From Pleodorina starrii (Eukaryota > Chlorophyta > Chlorophyceae > Chlamydomonadales > Volvocaceae): 64,000 nt of DNA. Every line of letters begins with the position of its first letter. Position 1 is the first letter of the stretch. This document shows, in pieces, positions 1 to 12,976 of this stretch. The notes below the pieces were generated by a model. The model was not told the origin of the DNA, made no database searches, and saw nothing but the letters and a program-made list of their open reading frames with translations. The translations under genes were made by a program, and so were the position numbers. The DNA lies in the NCBI GenBank assembly GCA_030267565.1, contig BRXU01000014.1, positions 434,001-498,000 of the forward strand. The letters are read 5' to 3'.

Positions 1-912
1 GAACACCGGGCACTCCGGCGGCGCCGGAGCCCCCAGGACGCGGCCGCCCCCCGGGGCCAGGAGGCACAAGGGGTGGGCCGCCGGGTGGCATCGTCGCAGC
101 AGATGCAAGGCGACATCAGTCCAGGGCGGGTCAGCGGGGAGGAGGCCAGCCGCCCCTGCGGCACAGCGCACCGCCGCCACCGCGTGCCGGGCCCGGACGT
201 GGGCCACAAGCGGTAGGAGCCCAAAGCCGCCAACGGTGGGGGGCAGGGCGAGGATGCCCGTGCTCACCCCGACGAGACGGGCGTTGGGGGCAGCCGCGTA
301 CATGGCGGGGGTCATCCGCCGCTCCACCACCGCAGCGGTGAGGCCAAGGAGACGGTCCAGGTCGGCGCGAGGGGGCAGACCCTGGAACTCCATGTGGTAG
401 AGCGCTTTGCTGAGGGCATAGGCCGACGCTGCCGCCGCCATGCCGAAAGTGGTGAGGGGCAGGCGCGCGACCAAGGTCAGCGCGGACTCGACTCCGGCAA
501 GCCGCACCGGCACGGCTTGAGCGTCGTTGCGGAGGCCCACGCCCAGCGTCTTGGCCTGGGAGACAGTGTGCAGCTGCACCGCCGGGCCGACGAAGGCAGA
601 CAGGGGCAAGGGGGACACCGCCGAGCCCAACCCGCCGCCCACCGGGGCAGGAGAGGGCGCGGCGGGGCTACCGAGCAAGCGGGCTGCCGCAGTCCGCAGG
701 ATGGCGAGCAGGGCGGCGGCGGCGCCAAGAGGCGGGGGAGCTGCGGCGGCGGCGGTGGCAGTGGCGGGCGCTGCGGCCGTAACGGGCACCACGGCGGCGA
801 CGGCGGCAGCGGGGGCTGGGAGGCTGCGGGGGGCAGCGCTAGCCACACCAGCCGCCTCGGCAGGGCCGGCCAGCGCTGTGCGCGCCACGCCAGCCGTAAT
901 ATAGGACATCAT
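1..912 (-). CDS. LINE-type reverse transcriptase, C-terminal part (partial, runs off left edge)
   Basis: An uninterrupted minus-strand frame of 304 codons runs from an ATG-ATG pair at 912-907 to base 1. The first ~110 residues are Ala/Pro-rich. The rest resembles the region around and after the thumb of non-LTR reverse transcriptases: a QAKTLGVGLRND segment, then ALSKALYHMEFQGLPP, then a P-x-x-x-GGFGLLPLVAHVRARHA segment like the usual GG-x-GL and AR-repeat region. The palm with its catalytic YxDD is not visible, so either the element is 5'-truncated and fused to an unrelated Ala-rich start, or this ATG is fortuitous. The base composition is far more GC-rich than the LINE pieces at 50.8 and 63.4 kb, so it is a different family. 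The LINE call rests on motif resemblance only. Confidence 0.55.
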   Translation of the reverse strand, partial: MMSYITAGVARTALAGPAEAAGVASAAPRSLPAPAAAVAAVVPVTAAAPATATAAAAAPPPLGAAAALLAILRTAAARLLGSPAAPSPAPVGGGLGSAVSPLPLSAFVGPAVQLHTVSQAKTLGVGLRNDAQAVPVRLAGVESALTLVARLPLTTFGMAAAASAYALSKALYHMEFQGLPPRADLDRLLGLTAAVVERRMTPAMYAAAPNARLVGVSTGILALPPTVGGFGLLPLVAHVRARHAVAAVRCAAGAAGLLPADPPWTDVALHLLRRCHPAAHPLCLLAPGGGRVLGAPAPPECPVF

Positions 913-2086
913 TACTGTACGGCATCGCGTATAACGATTTGACACATCCCCGCAATGACAACTGGCATGAGGACGCGTAAATGATGTGAAATTTAAATGG
1001 GTTGACGTTAAAATTTGCGGATCTCCGATTGCCGGCCGCATGCGTACGATAGGAATGATCCCGTCTGTTTTGCTGTTCCGATCACTGTGTAACACCGGCA
1101 CAGTATTTGAATTGAGTGATCGCATTAACAGTCGATATGGGAGACAAAATGATCCCGTCGGTTTTGAAACACCCACACAATATTTGACGAGCGTGATCTT
1201 ACTGACGTTGATAATAATGGTCGACATCTGAGACGATACTCCTAAGCTGCAATGATAGTTCGGCAAGTGTCCGCGAATTGACAACCGCCCTGCTAATGCA
1301 TCAATGATTTTCCTAAGTGGCAATAGCAGGGCCATCCACAGCAGGCACTAAGCACTACCGTCCCCGCGGCTTCTCCTTGATTTACGTCATGAACGTTGCG
1401 ACACTGCTACAAGGACGGCCCGGGGGAAGGGGGGTGTGGGGGGATGGGGGGCAACAGCCCCCCGCCCCCCACCAGCGGGGGGAAGGGGGTCTGGGGGAGG
1501 GGGGCGGCAGCCCCTCCCCCCCAGCATGGCCCAACGGCGTTGACACACGGAAACGGATTCATGCATTTAATTTACTCATACTTCGATAACGATAATGAAC
1601 AACCATTACGGGCTCCAGGGGCTAAGTTTTAATAATGCCGCTCTGATTTTGTCTGCATGTGCAGAGAAATTATGTCAATAAAGAAGGCGCGAAACTCGTC
1701 GTACGGTATCCGTTGACTCGTAAATATTCGTCACAGCTCACAGGTCTTCCTTATGCTATTGTTTCGTTTCAACTTGTACCATTTGCCCCAAGTATTTTCT
1801 GACCGGAGGTGCTTGCTTTTACTGGTAGTCAACCTGTCGCTAGTAGGCCTGAACGGCAACCTTCACACATTTTACATGCCTTCCTCACGCATTTCATATT
1901 AATTTAATTGTGTCAGCAGCTCCATCAACAACTGGATGCGCCCTGCGCACTGAATTTGAGCCGTGGAGCACACGACCTGTCGAGACAACCGTTTCTTACG
2001 AGCGAGCTTCAGCCCTTCGCCTTAGGTGCGGTACGCTTCAGAAAATGTTTTACAACGTGCTAATTTGCTGATGGTCAAGCTGAGCG
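913..2086. other. Intergenic, with a G/C-rich palindromic repeat at 1412-1530
   Basis: No convincing gene. The stretch is moderately AT-rich except for 1412-1530, where runs of G and C (GGGGGG / CCCCCC blocks around a CAACAG core) face each other as imperfect inverted repeats. This looks like a decayed dispersed repeat or foldback. The last few hundred bases before 2087 would hold the promoter and 5' UTR of the coiled-coil gene; no TATA box is obvious. Confidence 0.5.
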
Positions 2087-5000
2087 ATGCTTCCCTCTTG
2101 CACCTCCAGTTCAGTGCCCGATCCCCAAGCCATGGCTACGCGAAGTTTGTCGTTTGGTTCTTCTGCTGACTGCGGCAGCTGCAGCTCTTCCTCCTCGGAC
2201 AGCCCACTAGTGATCACGCCGGAGCCATCGGTCGCAACCTTCAGTCGCTTGTGTGTTCCACGCAGCTCGGGAGGTGGAGGAGAGCCAACCGCGGCCGACA
2301 ACCGGCGCTCTACTGCCGTCCTTGCGCCTGACAGCCCAATCCAAACTCTCTCTGGACGGACAGGCGGCGCACATGAGATCAACTCTGAACCACCGGGCAA
2401 AGAGGCAGCTTATACGCCCCCATCGCACCCGCGTGTTCGGACCATGCTCCCCCCGCGCAACCAAGCCTCTTCGGCCCAAGTAGAGCCGACCCAGATCGCA
2501 TCGTCACCAGATTCGGCAGAGCCGTGCAGCCCGCTGGCCTCGCGCTTCCAGATCAACCTGACTGCTCTCTCCGAGAAGGCACCCGCGGCCGCCGGCGGCC
2601 CCGCGCCCGGCACCTCAGACAGCGACGACGTGGACGACGTCGCCGTTGGGACCGCTGCGACCTGTTACCCTGACGCCACGACGCCGCGCCATCGCGGTAC
2701 GCCGTCCTTCACAAACCCGCTCTTCGACGACTCGCCCTGCATTTCGCCCTGGACACAGCCCATGGGGACCGGCTCGCCGTCCCTCACCGGGCTCTCGCCG
2801 CCGAGCCTCAGCAGCCCAACCCGGCGACTGTTCCACCTCAGTCTCTCCGCCTCGCGCCACAACTCCTACCATCGCCGCCGCCACCTCCACCTCCATCGTC
2901 GCCATGACGAGCGGGCGCCGCCGCCGCACGGCCCCGACGGCGCCCCGGCGGCCGCTGCCGTGGTGGCTATGTCAAGGCTGCTCTGCCGCATGGCGCTGAG
3001 CGGCAGCCGCCCCGGCGGCGCCGGCCTAGACGGCTCCCTGGAGGGCTACCTGAGGCGCCAATTGGAGGGTCTAGGCGACGACCTCACGCCGCGGGCTGGC
3101 CTGGGCCGTCAGGTCGGCGGGCGGCACTCCGATGTCGGCGGGACCGGTGGCTTCTACGGTGGCGGCCACGGCGGCGAGCGGGACGAGGGCGGTGGTGGCA
3201 GCGAGAGCGTCAGCGCGACGTTGGACCTGATAGGTCGCAACACGGCGATGCAGCGGCAGCTGCTGCAGCGGACGGAGGAGGTCGCGGCGTTGCGGCTGCA
3301 GCTGGAGGTAAGTGGGTCCTTAAGGGGAGCGCTCGCTTGCTTTTGGGTCGGGAAGACTTTTAAGGATGAACGAGCCGATTTACAGTGGACCCAAATCGCC
3401 GTGTGACTTGAGTGTTGTCGTCCATGGCCTGAAACCTCTCATCTGGGTCACGATCGTCTCGTTGAATATGCGTGTGCGTGAGCACTGTGTGGGGTAAGAT
3501 CTAGGTCAGTCCACCGAATTTCCATCTGGGTCAATTAAGGTCATGAGCGATGGGCTTGCTTTGACCCAGATAGAAATTCGGGTAATGTGAACTAGATCGC
3601 TGAACTTTGGTCCATGGCAGTGGCACAGGTGCGCGTCACGTCGCCAGCCAGCCTCGAGCCCGTAGCAGGCATTTTGGGCAGAAACCCAGATCGTGCGCTT
3701 GGCGTGCTCTGCCGTTTTTGCATACTTGTTTCTCCCCGTGGCTCGATAAGTCGATCATCACCGTGTCTTCGACGTAATGTCGCGTGCTTTAATCCTTGAT
3801 ACTCGCACTTGCGCGGTACAGCAGGTGTTTCGAAGCCTGCATTTACGTAGTAGCCCTTGTTGTTGTCAAGCAGCGCGCAACATCCGCACACTTGATATCA
3901 TGCCATGCGTCCGTATCGCAGGAGGCGATAGCTGCGCGCGAGGAGCTGGGGCTCCACTACTTGGAGAGCCAGGAGTACATCTCCGACCTGGAGCGCCGGC
4001 TGACCGAGGAGGGACGCGCGAGGTGCGTGCTGTGTGCCGTGCGCTAGGCCAATACCGAGCACTTAGTTCCCAAGAATCTCAACCGTTAACACCGATTTCC
4101 GCCAAAGCGGTTACCAGTAACTGCCAAACGTGACGCCGCAATGCGCAGACGCGCTACCGTACGTTTCAGGGCCAAAAGGCTACTTGTCTCGGCCTCTAGC
4201 AGCGCTTCAGGAATTAGGCTAGACGGTCATGGAATATGGGGCCGAAGCGCTTAAGACGATCTGGCTTCGCTTCGCCACAGCCATTGCGGGGCGAATCGGG
4301 AATGACCTCGTGCCGGAGAGTGGTCATGGGCAGGCGCCTTACAGCCGTTGGCGATATCCTTTTTGGGGGGCAACGCACAAAAGGTTGGGTCCGCAACGCA
4401 CAAGCTAGTACGGTGCCCTGCCGACCTCGTTTCGGCGCGGCTTCCATACCCTCGGCAACAACACAAGACGCGCAATCCCGACGTCCCGTTGCTGCTGCCG
4501 CGCAGGGCCGCCCTGGCCGCCCAGAGCCAGCTCTTGCAGGAGCAGCTGCAGGAGGCCTGCGAGGCCGCCTGGCGCGACCAGGCGCGCGTTGCCGAGTCCG
4601 ACACGCTGCGCCACGAGCAACAAGGCGCCCAGCAGGTCCAGGGCCAGGCGAACGTGCAACAGCTACCCGGCCATCCCCCGACCTCCGACGGGGACGCCGC
4701 CGCGGCGGCCCGCGCGTGCCCTGCCGCGACGCTGCTGGCCTCGGCGGCGGCCGCGGTGGCGGCCCACGGTGCCAGCTCAGCGAACCTCTCCGAGCAGTAC
4801 GGACAGCAGTACGATTTCGGTGCGTCGGCCGCTGGCTTGTACGGCACTTTGTTCGGCAGTTACATGCCGACCGGTGGCGCGGCGGAGGGCGGCAACGTGG
4901 CTGGCGGTGACCCACGGGACGTGGAGCTGATGATGCTGCGGCGCGAGAACAACTTGCTGACGCAGCGGCTGATTGAGCGGAGCATGACAGCGGCGCAGGC

Positions 5001-5536
5001 GCGCGAACGGGAGGAGGAGGCGCGGCACACGGCCCACCTGATGCAGGAGATGAACCGACAGTATGCTGAGACCGGTAAGGGGACCGAGAGATGGGGTACG
5101 ACATCCGTGTGGCGACAAACGACTGACCCTGGGTGGCGCGCGTGGGTAACTGCCAGAAAACGAACCGCCTTACCAACTTGCCAAGGCGTCAACGGTCAAT
5201 GCCAGGAGCCTGGCATTAGGTCGGCCCGTCTTGATTGGTGTTGATTCGTCTGCCGCGCAGACAGCACCGTTGCAGGCGACCTCTGTTGTGGCATCCGTCG
5301 TCGTCCATGCACAATCGAACCGAGTTCTTCCGGTGCGCGTGCTTGCTCGTCCAATGAACCCTCCCGTCCCCGCGCCATTACACTCCCTGTTTCCCGCAGT
5401 GAACACGCTCAGCTTGGAGCTGTCGCTGCTGCGTCCCAACGCGTGCGGGCGGGCGCGCGGGGTGTTCAGCCTGCCGTTCCTGCGCCGGGGCGGCGCGGCA
5501 GCGAGCGATGCCAACACCTACGGCTCGAGGCCCTGA
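2087..5536 (+). CDS. Coiled-coil protein of unknown function, four exons
   Basis: Exons 2087-3307, 3922-4022, 4506-5074 and 5400-5536 join in phase (2028 nt, 675 residues). All introns are GT-AG. Residues 1-~370 are Ser/Pro/Gly-rich and probably disordered, with a His/Arg-rich patch near 255-270. Heptad-like coiled coil covers about residues 380-480 (from RNTAMQRQLLQRTEEVAAL across exons 2 and 3), followed by an Ala-rich linker. A second coiled coil lies at about 578-630 (VELMMLRRENNLLTQRLIER). The C-terminus is Arg/Gly-rich. No catalytic motif is visible. I do not recognise the family; scaffold, centriolar or cytoskeletal roles are possible but unsupported. The gene is convergent with the DNAAF1-like gene. 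The start is the first ATG of the long open frame; a second in-frame ATG at residue 16 is an alternative. Confidence 0.75.
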
Positions 5537-7313
5537 TTTGGAAGGCAAGAGATTGCGGCGGATCCATGCGTTTGTCGGTGCGCACCGATGATCCCAGCAA
5601 CCATCGCTGCGATGCCGTTCCGCTGTTTCACTAAATTCTCGACTGGAGACGATGACCGAATTGCGGCAGTTTTACGGTTTCCCCCCGGACTACTTCACTA
5701 GCGCGCGCGGTTGTCTGCCTTCTTCCATGGGTGCTTTTTTCTGTCTGCTTCAGCCCACTCGTTAATCTCTTTCTCAATTCTTCCACAAGGCGACTGCATT
5801 CAGCCGCGGCGGGGCGTGGATTATGAATTCGTGTGTTCTCTCTCTGTCTGTGGACAGGTTACGTTTGGGCGTGTCCGATGTTGAACGAACCGGTATACAG
5901 TGGTTTCGATGGCATTGGGATGTGTGTGTACGATGCAGCGTAGCGCAATCCGACGCTGCTGCAAGCGCGCATTCGCGTGGCACCGCTTTCTGCGCCCGTC
6001 CGCCAGGAGGGCTACCTGTCGAGCCCAATGGCTGCAATTTACGCCTTGACGCTGAGAGCATGCAAGCGATGGAAGCCACGCCTTTATACAGTCGCTGTTT
6101 ATTGAAGCGCGTAGGCCGTGCTAGAAGAGCAACAGCAACATGCCGCAAGTATCGCCGCCGAAACTGCGGTCATGGACAATCGGCTGGCGACCCACGGGAC
6201 GCCCGCAATCGTACATTCAGCGTCCGACCGTGCGTGTACCGTATGTAAACCGTGTGTGCGCAACCCGTGCACGAGGTGCCTGCACGGAACAAACCCCGCG
6301 TTTGCCTGCCTTGTGAAAATGCGCAACGTGGGACAGGCGGGGAGACCCCGCACTGATCCACACGGCCGCCCGTCCCTCCCTCTCAGTCCGAGTCCGCACC
6401 GCCTGCTCAGTGCTGTGCTGAAAGCGTTCCTTGGAGCGCTGCACTCGACCCGACCGGGATAACAACCGCAAACTGTTCGCGCGGGAGGCCTTGCAGCATT
6501 CCAACACCCAAATGCAATGCAGGTAATATGAAGCCATTAAGCCCCCGGCGCATTACTTTCCGTGCCTTCTACGTGCAGCCCGCGTCACGGCGCGGCCCCT
6601 CCCTGCATTCGCGGAACGCCGGTCGCATGCCCTTCCAAGTACAATCCATCCCGCGGCCTAGCCCCTTTCCTTACTAGCTAGTCACTAACCCTAACTCGAG
6701 CAAATTGAACCGTGCGAGGGACCGACCTCGCACCGGCTCTCTGGCGTGCAGGCAGGCACGCACGCACCACCGCAGTTTGGCGCCGCGTTGACCACGCATG
6801 CATCATACACACACATCCAACCTGCAGCCCACCCTCCCGCTGCGGTAGTATCTTTCACACCTACCGCCCCGTCCTCCCTTGAGTGCACATCCGACATCGG
6901 GCGGGCCATGCCACGCAAAAGAGAAAAGACACAGCACAGCTCTCCCTCTTTCGGCTGCCCGTCTGGCCCCATCCCCAAGCCGCCAGGACCCCGTGCAGGC
7001 TGCGGCTGGGGCCGTCACATGGACAGATGAAGAGAAGATACCAGCCCTGTCCTCGCCCCTTCTGGAGCCCGGCCTCTAGTGTTTTCGTTGCCTCGTCTGC
7101 GCACGGCTAACCGCCCCACTGGGAACAGTTTTGCCCGGCTCCTCAGGCCTCGCCGCTCGCCGCCCTCTCGGCGCCGACGTCGCCGCCGTTCTACCGCTGC
7201 GGCCCTTCAGTACCCTTCCACTGCCCAACGGCCGCCGCTCTCCTGTTCCGCGCACACATACAACCCCATCCGAATCATCAACAGCACGTACGTATGCGTA
7301 CATGCGCGTCCAT
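5537..7313. other. Convergent intergenic region (3' UTRs)
   Basis: The region lies between the stop of the plus-strand coiled-coil gene and the stop of the minus-strand DNAAF1-like gene. It is probably two 3' UTRs meeting. Several short ORFs are present on both strands, but none shows domain motifs or splice-compatible extensions. No repeats stand out. Confidence 0.5.
6244..6248 (+). terminator. Candidate polyadenylation signal TGTAA
   Basis: TGTAA is the usual poly(A) signal in volvocine algae. This copy lies about 710 bases after the coiled-coil gene stop at 5536, and no earlier copy was noticed on this strand, so it may end that transcript. It is a five-base match, hence weak alone. Confidence 0.35.
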
Positions 7314-10300
7314 TCAGTCTAACTCATACAGGTCCGTCAACTGCCCACCAGCCGTACCGCCGCCGCTGCCGTTGCCTGGCGGCGGGGGCGCCGAGCCCGA
7401 TGTGCCTGACGCTGGCGCCAAGCTGCCCAGCACCGCCTGGCGCGCGGCCGCTAGCGTGTCGGGATCCTGCAGCTGACCTGCGAGGTGCGGGCGACGGGGG
7501 TTTCGGAGCCGGATGACCGAGTCAAAAGCGCGTCTAGAAAGAGTCGAACAAAGTTATCAGTTATGGTACAGCACGACTGCCAAACCCAAAGCCCACATCT
7601 GCCCCGCCCTCGAAGCAATACCTCACGCCCCAGCTGCCTCCGAATCCGCATACGAGCCCCTGACTTGCTACGCCAGCAGACCCGCTCCGGATCCCAAGAC
7701 CCGCAGCTCACCCGCGAGCTGATGGTACAAGTCAGCCGGCGTGGCGGTGCCGTTGCGCGGCGCGGCGCCGCTGGCGCCGCCACCGCCGGCGGCGGCGCCG
7801 CCCGCGGCCACGGCGCCGGCTTCGGCCGAGAGGATGGAACGCGCCCGTTGCAGTAGCTCCGTCGGGTCCGCCACCACAACGTCACCGCCGCCGTCGTCGT
7901 CACTGTCGTACTGGCCTTCAGTGGAGGCTGCTGCTGCAGCCAAGGCTAGCTCCACGTCACTATCGTACTGCCGCAGCGGCTGCTGCGGGACGTGGCCCGA
8001 GCCGCTCGCCGCGCCGCCGTCGCCTCCGCCTTCGCTGCTTTCCGTCGGATCCTGCAGTGGACGGAGGGACTCTGTGACGAGAGCACGAGACCTTTTACCG
8101 TACCCTCTCACGCCGCTTCGCGCCCCTGCTTTCCGTCCCTTGCCTCTCACAGTGCCCCATCAAAACCCTAAAACCCTTTGCACCCACCATCATCCTGTTC
8201 GCAGTGTCCGTCCTCCGCAAGCTCCAGTGCACCTGCCCATGCCCCGGGTGCACGTGCGACGGCAGCTCCACGCTGCGCCTGCCGTACGACGGCGACGCCG
8301 GCGCCCCCGCCGCCGCCGGGCCCGCGCCGCCGCCAGGCCGCATGTGCGGGCTGTCGCCGAGATCCCGTCGCTGCAGGTCCTGCGGCGGCGCCGCCAGCCC
8401 GGCGCCGCCAGCTGCCGCCGCCGCCGACTCGGCGGCCGCGATGCCGGCTGCGGAGGTTCGGGCGTGGGGCGGGCTGAGGTAGTGGGAGGGGTGGTCAGGG
8501 GCCTCCGGGCCGGCGCCCTGGCTATGGACCGCGCCGTCGTCGGAGCCGGCGGCGCTGACGCTGTCGCCGCTGGCAGCGGTGGTGGCATCGGCAGCGCCGG
8601 CGTAAAACATGCCGTGAACGGCGCTGGCGCTGTCATAGCTGTAGCGGTCGGCGGCTTGCAGGTCCGCCATCGCCGACGAGCCGCGCCGCAGCGGCGACCC
8701 GGCGACCACCGTCGCCGCCAAGCCACTGCCGCCACCGCTTCCAAGGCCCCCTTGTCGGCCGCTGCTGCTGGCGCCGCCACCGCCGCCGGAGTTCCGCCGC
8801 TGGCGGAGGTGCGACGTGTCCCCTCTGCCATATGCCGTCACCGAGTAACGCTCGTACAGGTCCCGCGAGTCGCCCGGCGCCGCCGCCGCCGCTGCGGCGG
8901 CCGCCGCCAGGAGCTCCAAGTCCACGTCATCCTCCTCCAGCAACCTCTCACCGTCAGGCGGCACCTCCTCGCCGCCGCCTTCCTCCTCCACCTCAACCGC
9001 CGGTCCCTCCTCCGCCACTTCCTCATCCTCGTCATCCGGGTCCCCCCGCGACGAAGCAGGCCGCGAGTACGACCGCGCCGAATCAATATCACCCAGCCCG
9101 CCCGGCCGCACGAGCGCCCCGCGCGCGGAATCCAGATCCAGGTCCGCAGTCCGCAGATCCAGATCCGAAACGTGTTCCCCACGCGACCGCGCGGAATCCA
9201 GGTCCGCGTCGCGGCCGCCGTGCAGCAGGCCCCCGCCGCCGGCGCCGCCGCGCTGGATTCTGTCGTAGCCCATGGCCGAATCCGCGATGCTTTGCGCCTC
9301 GTCGGGCGTGGGCGCCTCCGGCGCTGCCAGCAAATCCAACGACACCAGCAGATGCGGCGGCGCCGCCAGCCCGGCGGCCGCCAGTGCCTCCTCGCTCTGT
9401 CGCCCGCCTCTCCCCCCGTCCCCGGCGGCGGCGCTGCCGCCTGGCGCCGCCACGTACCGCAGCAGCCGCGGCTCCTGCAGCCTCAGCAATCCGCCTGCTG
9501 CCCCGGAAGACGACGACGGCGCGGTGGCGCCGGCGGCGGCAGCAGCCTCCAGCTCCGGCTCTCCACCTGCGTCCTGCTGCTGCGGCTCCTCCTGCCCCGC
9601 CTGCGCCTGTGCCTGCTCCTGCGCCTCGCCCAGCTGGACGGCCATGCTCCACAGTCGCTGGTAGTCCGGCGTCCGCCACACGGGCCGACTGGCACGGGGC
9701 GGGTGGGAGGCGCCGCGCAGGGAGGAGGGGCCGGCGGCGCCGCCAGCAGCCCCGGCCGCCGCCGCCGAGGTGGACAGGGCTCCATCGGCTCCGCCGCCGC
9801 CGCCGCCGGCGGCAGCGGCGGCCGTCATTGCGCTTGCGAGTTCCGCGCGGGCGGCCGCGCGGGCAATAGCTCGCTCGCGGAGCTCCTCCCTGGTGGCAAA
9901 GTACGGGCAACGCGTACGGCCGAGTACGACAGGGACGCACACGGGCGGTGACGTTTGTGCATGCTGGATGGCCGGTAAGACACGTGTGAGGCGCGCCTGG
10001 TTGCTGCAGTAGCAGACACAACGTCGGCGGAATGCCCTCGTGCAGGGGTGCGCTGAATGCCGCAATGAAAGAGTGCCGATGGTTTGTATAATGGCACAAA
10101 AGCGCTGTGCTTTGTGAGACTGTGGCGGTTCTTGGCGCATCAAGACGCACCTGAAGTCCAGCCTCGCCAGCGGCGCTCCAGGGCCGCCGCCCATTGGCTG
10201 GGCCGGCAGCTGTGGCTGCGCTGCATTGGACATGTTGGATATGCCGGCGTGCAGCCGCGCCAGGGAGGCCTGAAGAAGCACACCGCCGCCGCCGCCGATG

Positions 10301-12976
10301 CCGCCCTCTCCGGCGCCCGCGCCGCCCGGCACGGCGCCGCCGGCGGTCGAGGCCGCTGGTTCCTGAGCGGTGGCCGAGGCGGCAAGGTCGCGGAGCTCCT
10401 CCTCAAGCCGGACGATCAGTGACCCGTGGGTCGGAAGGGTGGCCGCCTCCACAGTCGCAGACTCAGCTGCTGGCACAGCGCCGTTCGCGTCAGATGCCGC
10501 TGCATCGGCTGCCGCTGCGCCTACTCCGTCCGAGTCGCGGCCATCGGCCAGGCCCGGTGCTGCGGCCTGATGCGCGGGCGCGGGCTCCTGCGTGGCCACG
10601 TGGCCGTTGGCCTCGCTGCCGCCATTGGCGGCTGCGGCAGCCGCGTCGGAAGGCCCAGCCTGCGACGAGCTCGCGGCGGCGGCGGCAGCGGCGGCAGACG
10701 CGGCCCGGTTCCGTCGGCGGTACAGCGCCGGAAGGCCCTCCTCGTCACTGTCGCTTTCCCCTGAGGCGGCAAGGGCAACGCGGCGACGGCAGCGGTGCAA
10801 GGGCTCGACTCGAACCCACCCAGCTGCGAAGTACGGTACCGTATATGATGGCGACGGTGCGACCCAGTAACCAACCCGCCCAGGCACGGCACGTTACGCA
10901 ACGCGGCCAGCAGAAGGCCCGGGAGCAACCCAATGTCAGCACGCCCTGGCCGGGATGTGAAGGCTGCGGCGCCCCTCCCCGCAAGAACCCACGGGGGACA
11001 CTCACCGGGCGGCACCGCCCGAAAGCGCATGGGGTCGTGGGGCTCGGGCGGCTGCTGGCGAGCCCTCTCCACCATCTCATCGAAAGCTCGCCGGTGGGCC
11101 TCGCGGGTTGCCTCCTCCTCCCGCCTGCCCACAGGCGACCGCAGCGGGTAACCGGAAGGACGGGAGGTGAGGCTTCCTCGGCAGGAGGAAGCTGGGATGG
11201 GGATGGATGAGGCAAGGCGCGGATGGCGCGCGACGACGGCTTTGAAGGGTCCGTTTAAAGCTGAGAGGGCTACCCGGTTGTGGCTGTCTGGTGCTTCGTC
11301 TCGCTCGTTCGCTGTCTATAATAATCCGGCCTGGAAAGTGCAACACCGCGTACTTATTCTACCCAGTCAATAGACGCCTGAAGGCTGGTCCAAGGGGTGG
11401 TAGGACGCCCTGTGGCCACTGCCAGAGCCGCGGCCTGCTGCCCGGGGGAGAACTCCGCTCAGCCGGGTGGCGGCGCTGCTGCCCGCGGCCTCAGCCTCAG
11501 CCGCGGCGGGCGGCTGCGGTGCCTCGCGCTGCTCTGTCCCCGCCCATGCAACCCAGCCAAGCCGTCCGCAGCCGCCCACTCATGGACCAGCCATGCAGCC
11601 ACTGCATGTCGCCCTGCCTACCGGATGGTCTCCCGCATGGCCCTCTCCGCCTCGATGCCCCCGCCCTCCACGAACGCCGCCGCCAGCCGGCGGTCCTTCG
11701 GGAACACGGGCGAGTCGTCCAGGTAATTCAGGGCGGGCATGCGGGCCAGGAGCGTCTTCCGGTAGTGCCTGAGGGGTGGTGTGGGAGGGGCAAGGAGGGC
11801 GGGACGTTGGGGCGGGGCGGGGCGGGTGGACGCGGCGCGCGGGGCTGGGAGCAGGGGCGGAGGTCTACGAGGCGGATTGGCGCGCTACGTTGCCGCAGGG
11901 AGGAGGGGGCACCTGCAGGTAGTTTATCGTGCACAGGGTGGCGAAGAGCCTGCTTTAGCGCCAGTTGCTGCCAGCTCGCTTCCCGAATGCGACCGCCCCC
12001 GGAGCGCCGACACAGGCCGGCGCGGGGTTAACGTTGGAGATATATGCCATTGGTCGTCCCTTCGTGCACTGTATACTGCGGTACACCGTCCGGGTTGTAT
12101 ACCGCGCGTGAACAGCTCCGCTGCGCGGAGGCAGAGTGGCACACCGCGGCCAGATGTATGTCGCGTACGTACGTGTAGTTGCTGACAGCTGGGTTGCCCT
12201 GGAGCCGAAGGTAGAGCAGCGGCAGCGTCATGACAAAGTCGATGGCCTCCGTCGCCTCCAGTCGGTTGGATGCCATATCCAGTGACTGCAGCTGCGAACA
12301 GGCGGCCAGGTCGCGGATGTCATCGACGGTGTGGAGCCGGTTGCCCGAAATGTTAAGCGTCCTGAGCAGCGGAAGCTTAGACAGGTCGGTGATTGTTGCG
12401 ATAACGTTCTCCGCCAGGTCCAGCGTCTCCAAGTTGGTGAGAGCTTGCAGCCCGAGGGTGGAGTAAATCATGTTCTTGCCCAGGTATAGGCACCGCAGGT
12501 TGACCAGGTTATCGAGATTCTCAATTTCCGAGATAACATTCTGCTCCAAGTACAAAGTTTTAAGCCCGGTATAGGCCTGCGGGCGCACCGAGTGACAGCA
12601 TGTGTCAGCCGCGCATGCCGACCACTCTGAATCGCTCTTCTGTCAAGCATGACGCTTCCGTCCCAGGATTTTGGAAACAGATCGAATGAAACCGCTCTCC
12701 TCATTCTCCCATGTGTGTTGGGTCGTTGGCCAAAAGCCATGCAAGGAGATCAGTTCTCACATCAAGGTTTTCCAGCCTCGTGATGCCTTTGCACTGCAAA
12801 TGTAGCACATCATTAAGCTCCGGACAGCTTGTATAGCTGCGCAGGGTGTTCCGCGGTTAGGGTCAACCATGTAACAAGCTCCCACCACGTAAGAGCGGCG
12901 CTGAAATGCAATGATCTTACAGTTTAAGGTCCCTGCACAGCTTTCGTAATGATTCAGGTGTAAGCTGGAAGCCCAT
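7314..12976 (-). CDS. DNAAF1: DNAAF1/ODA7-like axonemal dynein assembly factor with a very long C-terminal tail
   Basis: Nine minus-strand exons join in exact phase: 12976-12921, 12836-12761, 12576-12173, 11768-11622, 11124-11006, 10760-10151, 9889-8188, 8051-7712 and 7477-7314 (3618 nt, 1205 residues). The N-terminus MGFQLTPESLRKLCRDLKL and the leucine-rich repeats (about residues 30-180, e.g. LKTLYLEQNVISEIENLDNL) match SDS22-type LRRs. The LRR cap NYLDDSPVFPKDRRLAAAF, then GGGIEAERAMRETIR, is characteristic of DNAAF1 (ODA7, LRRC50), a cytoplasmic factor that preassembles outer-arm and I1 dyneins. Residues ~228-268 are helical and charged. The remaining ~935 residues are low-complexity Ala/Gly/Ser/Glu sequence with repeated DSAR and QYDSD motifs. 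Family members I know of are much shorter, so the tail is unusual. The donor of exon 7 is ambiguous: GATGATG/gtgggt is used here, and GGGCAG/gtgcac at 8232 is also in phase. Start: ATG with no competing upstream start. Confidence 0.85.

Noticed and set aside
394..942. Plus-strand frames over the left-edge LINE remnant
   Set aside because: They are Gly/Arg-rich antisense shadows of the 304-codon minus-strand frame.
7741..9951. Long plus-strand open frame (736 codons) opposite the DNAAF1-like tail
   Set aside because: It is antisense to the phase-consistent DNAAF1 exons 7 and 8 and is Arg/Pro/Ala-rich, as expected for the shadow of GC-rich coding DNA.
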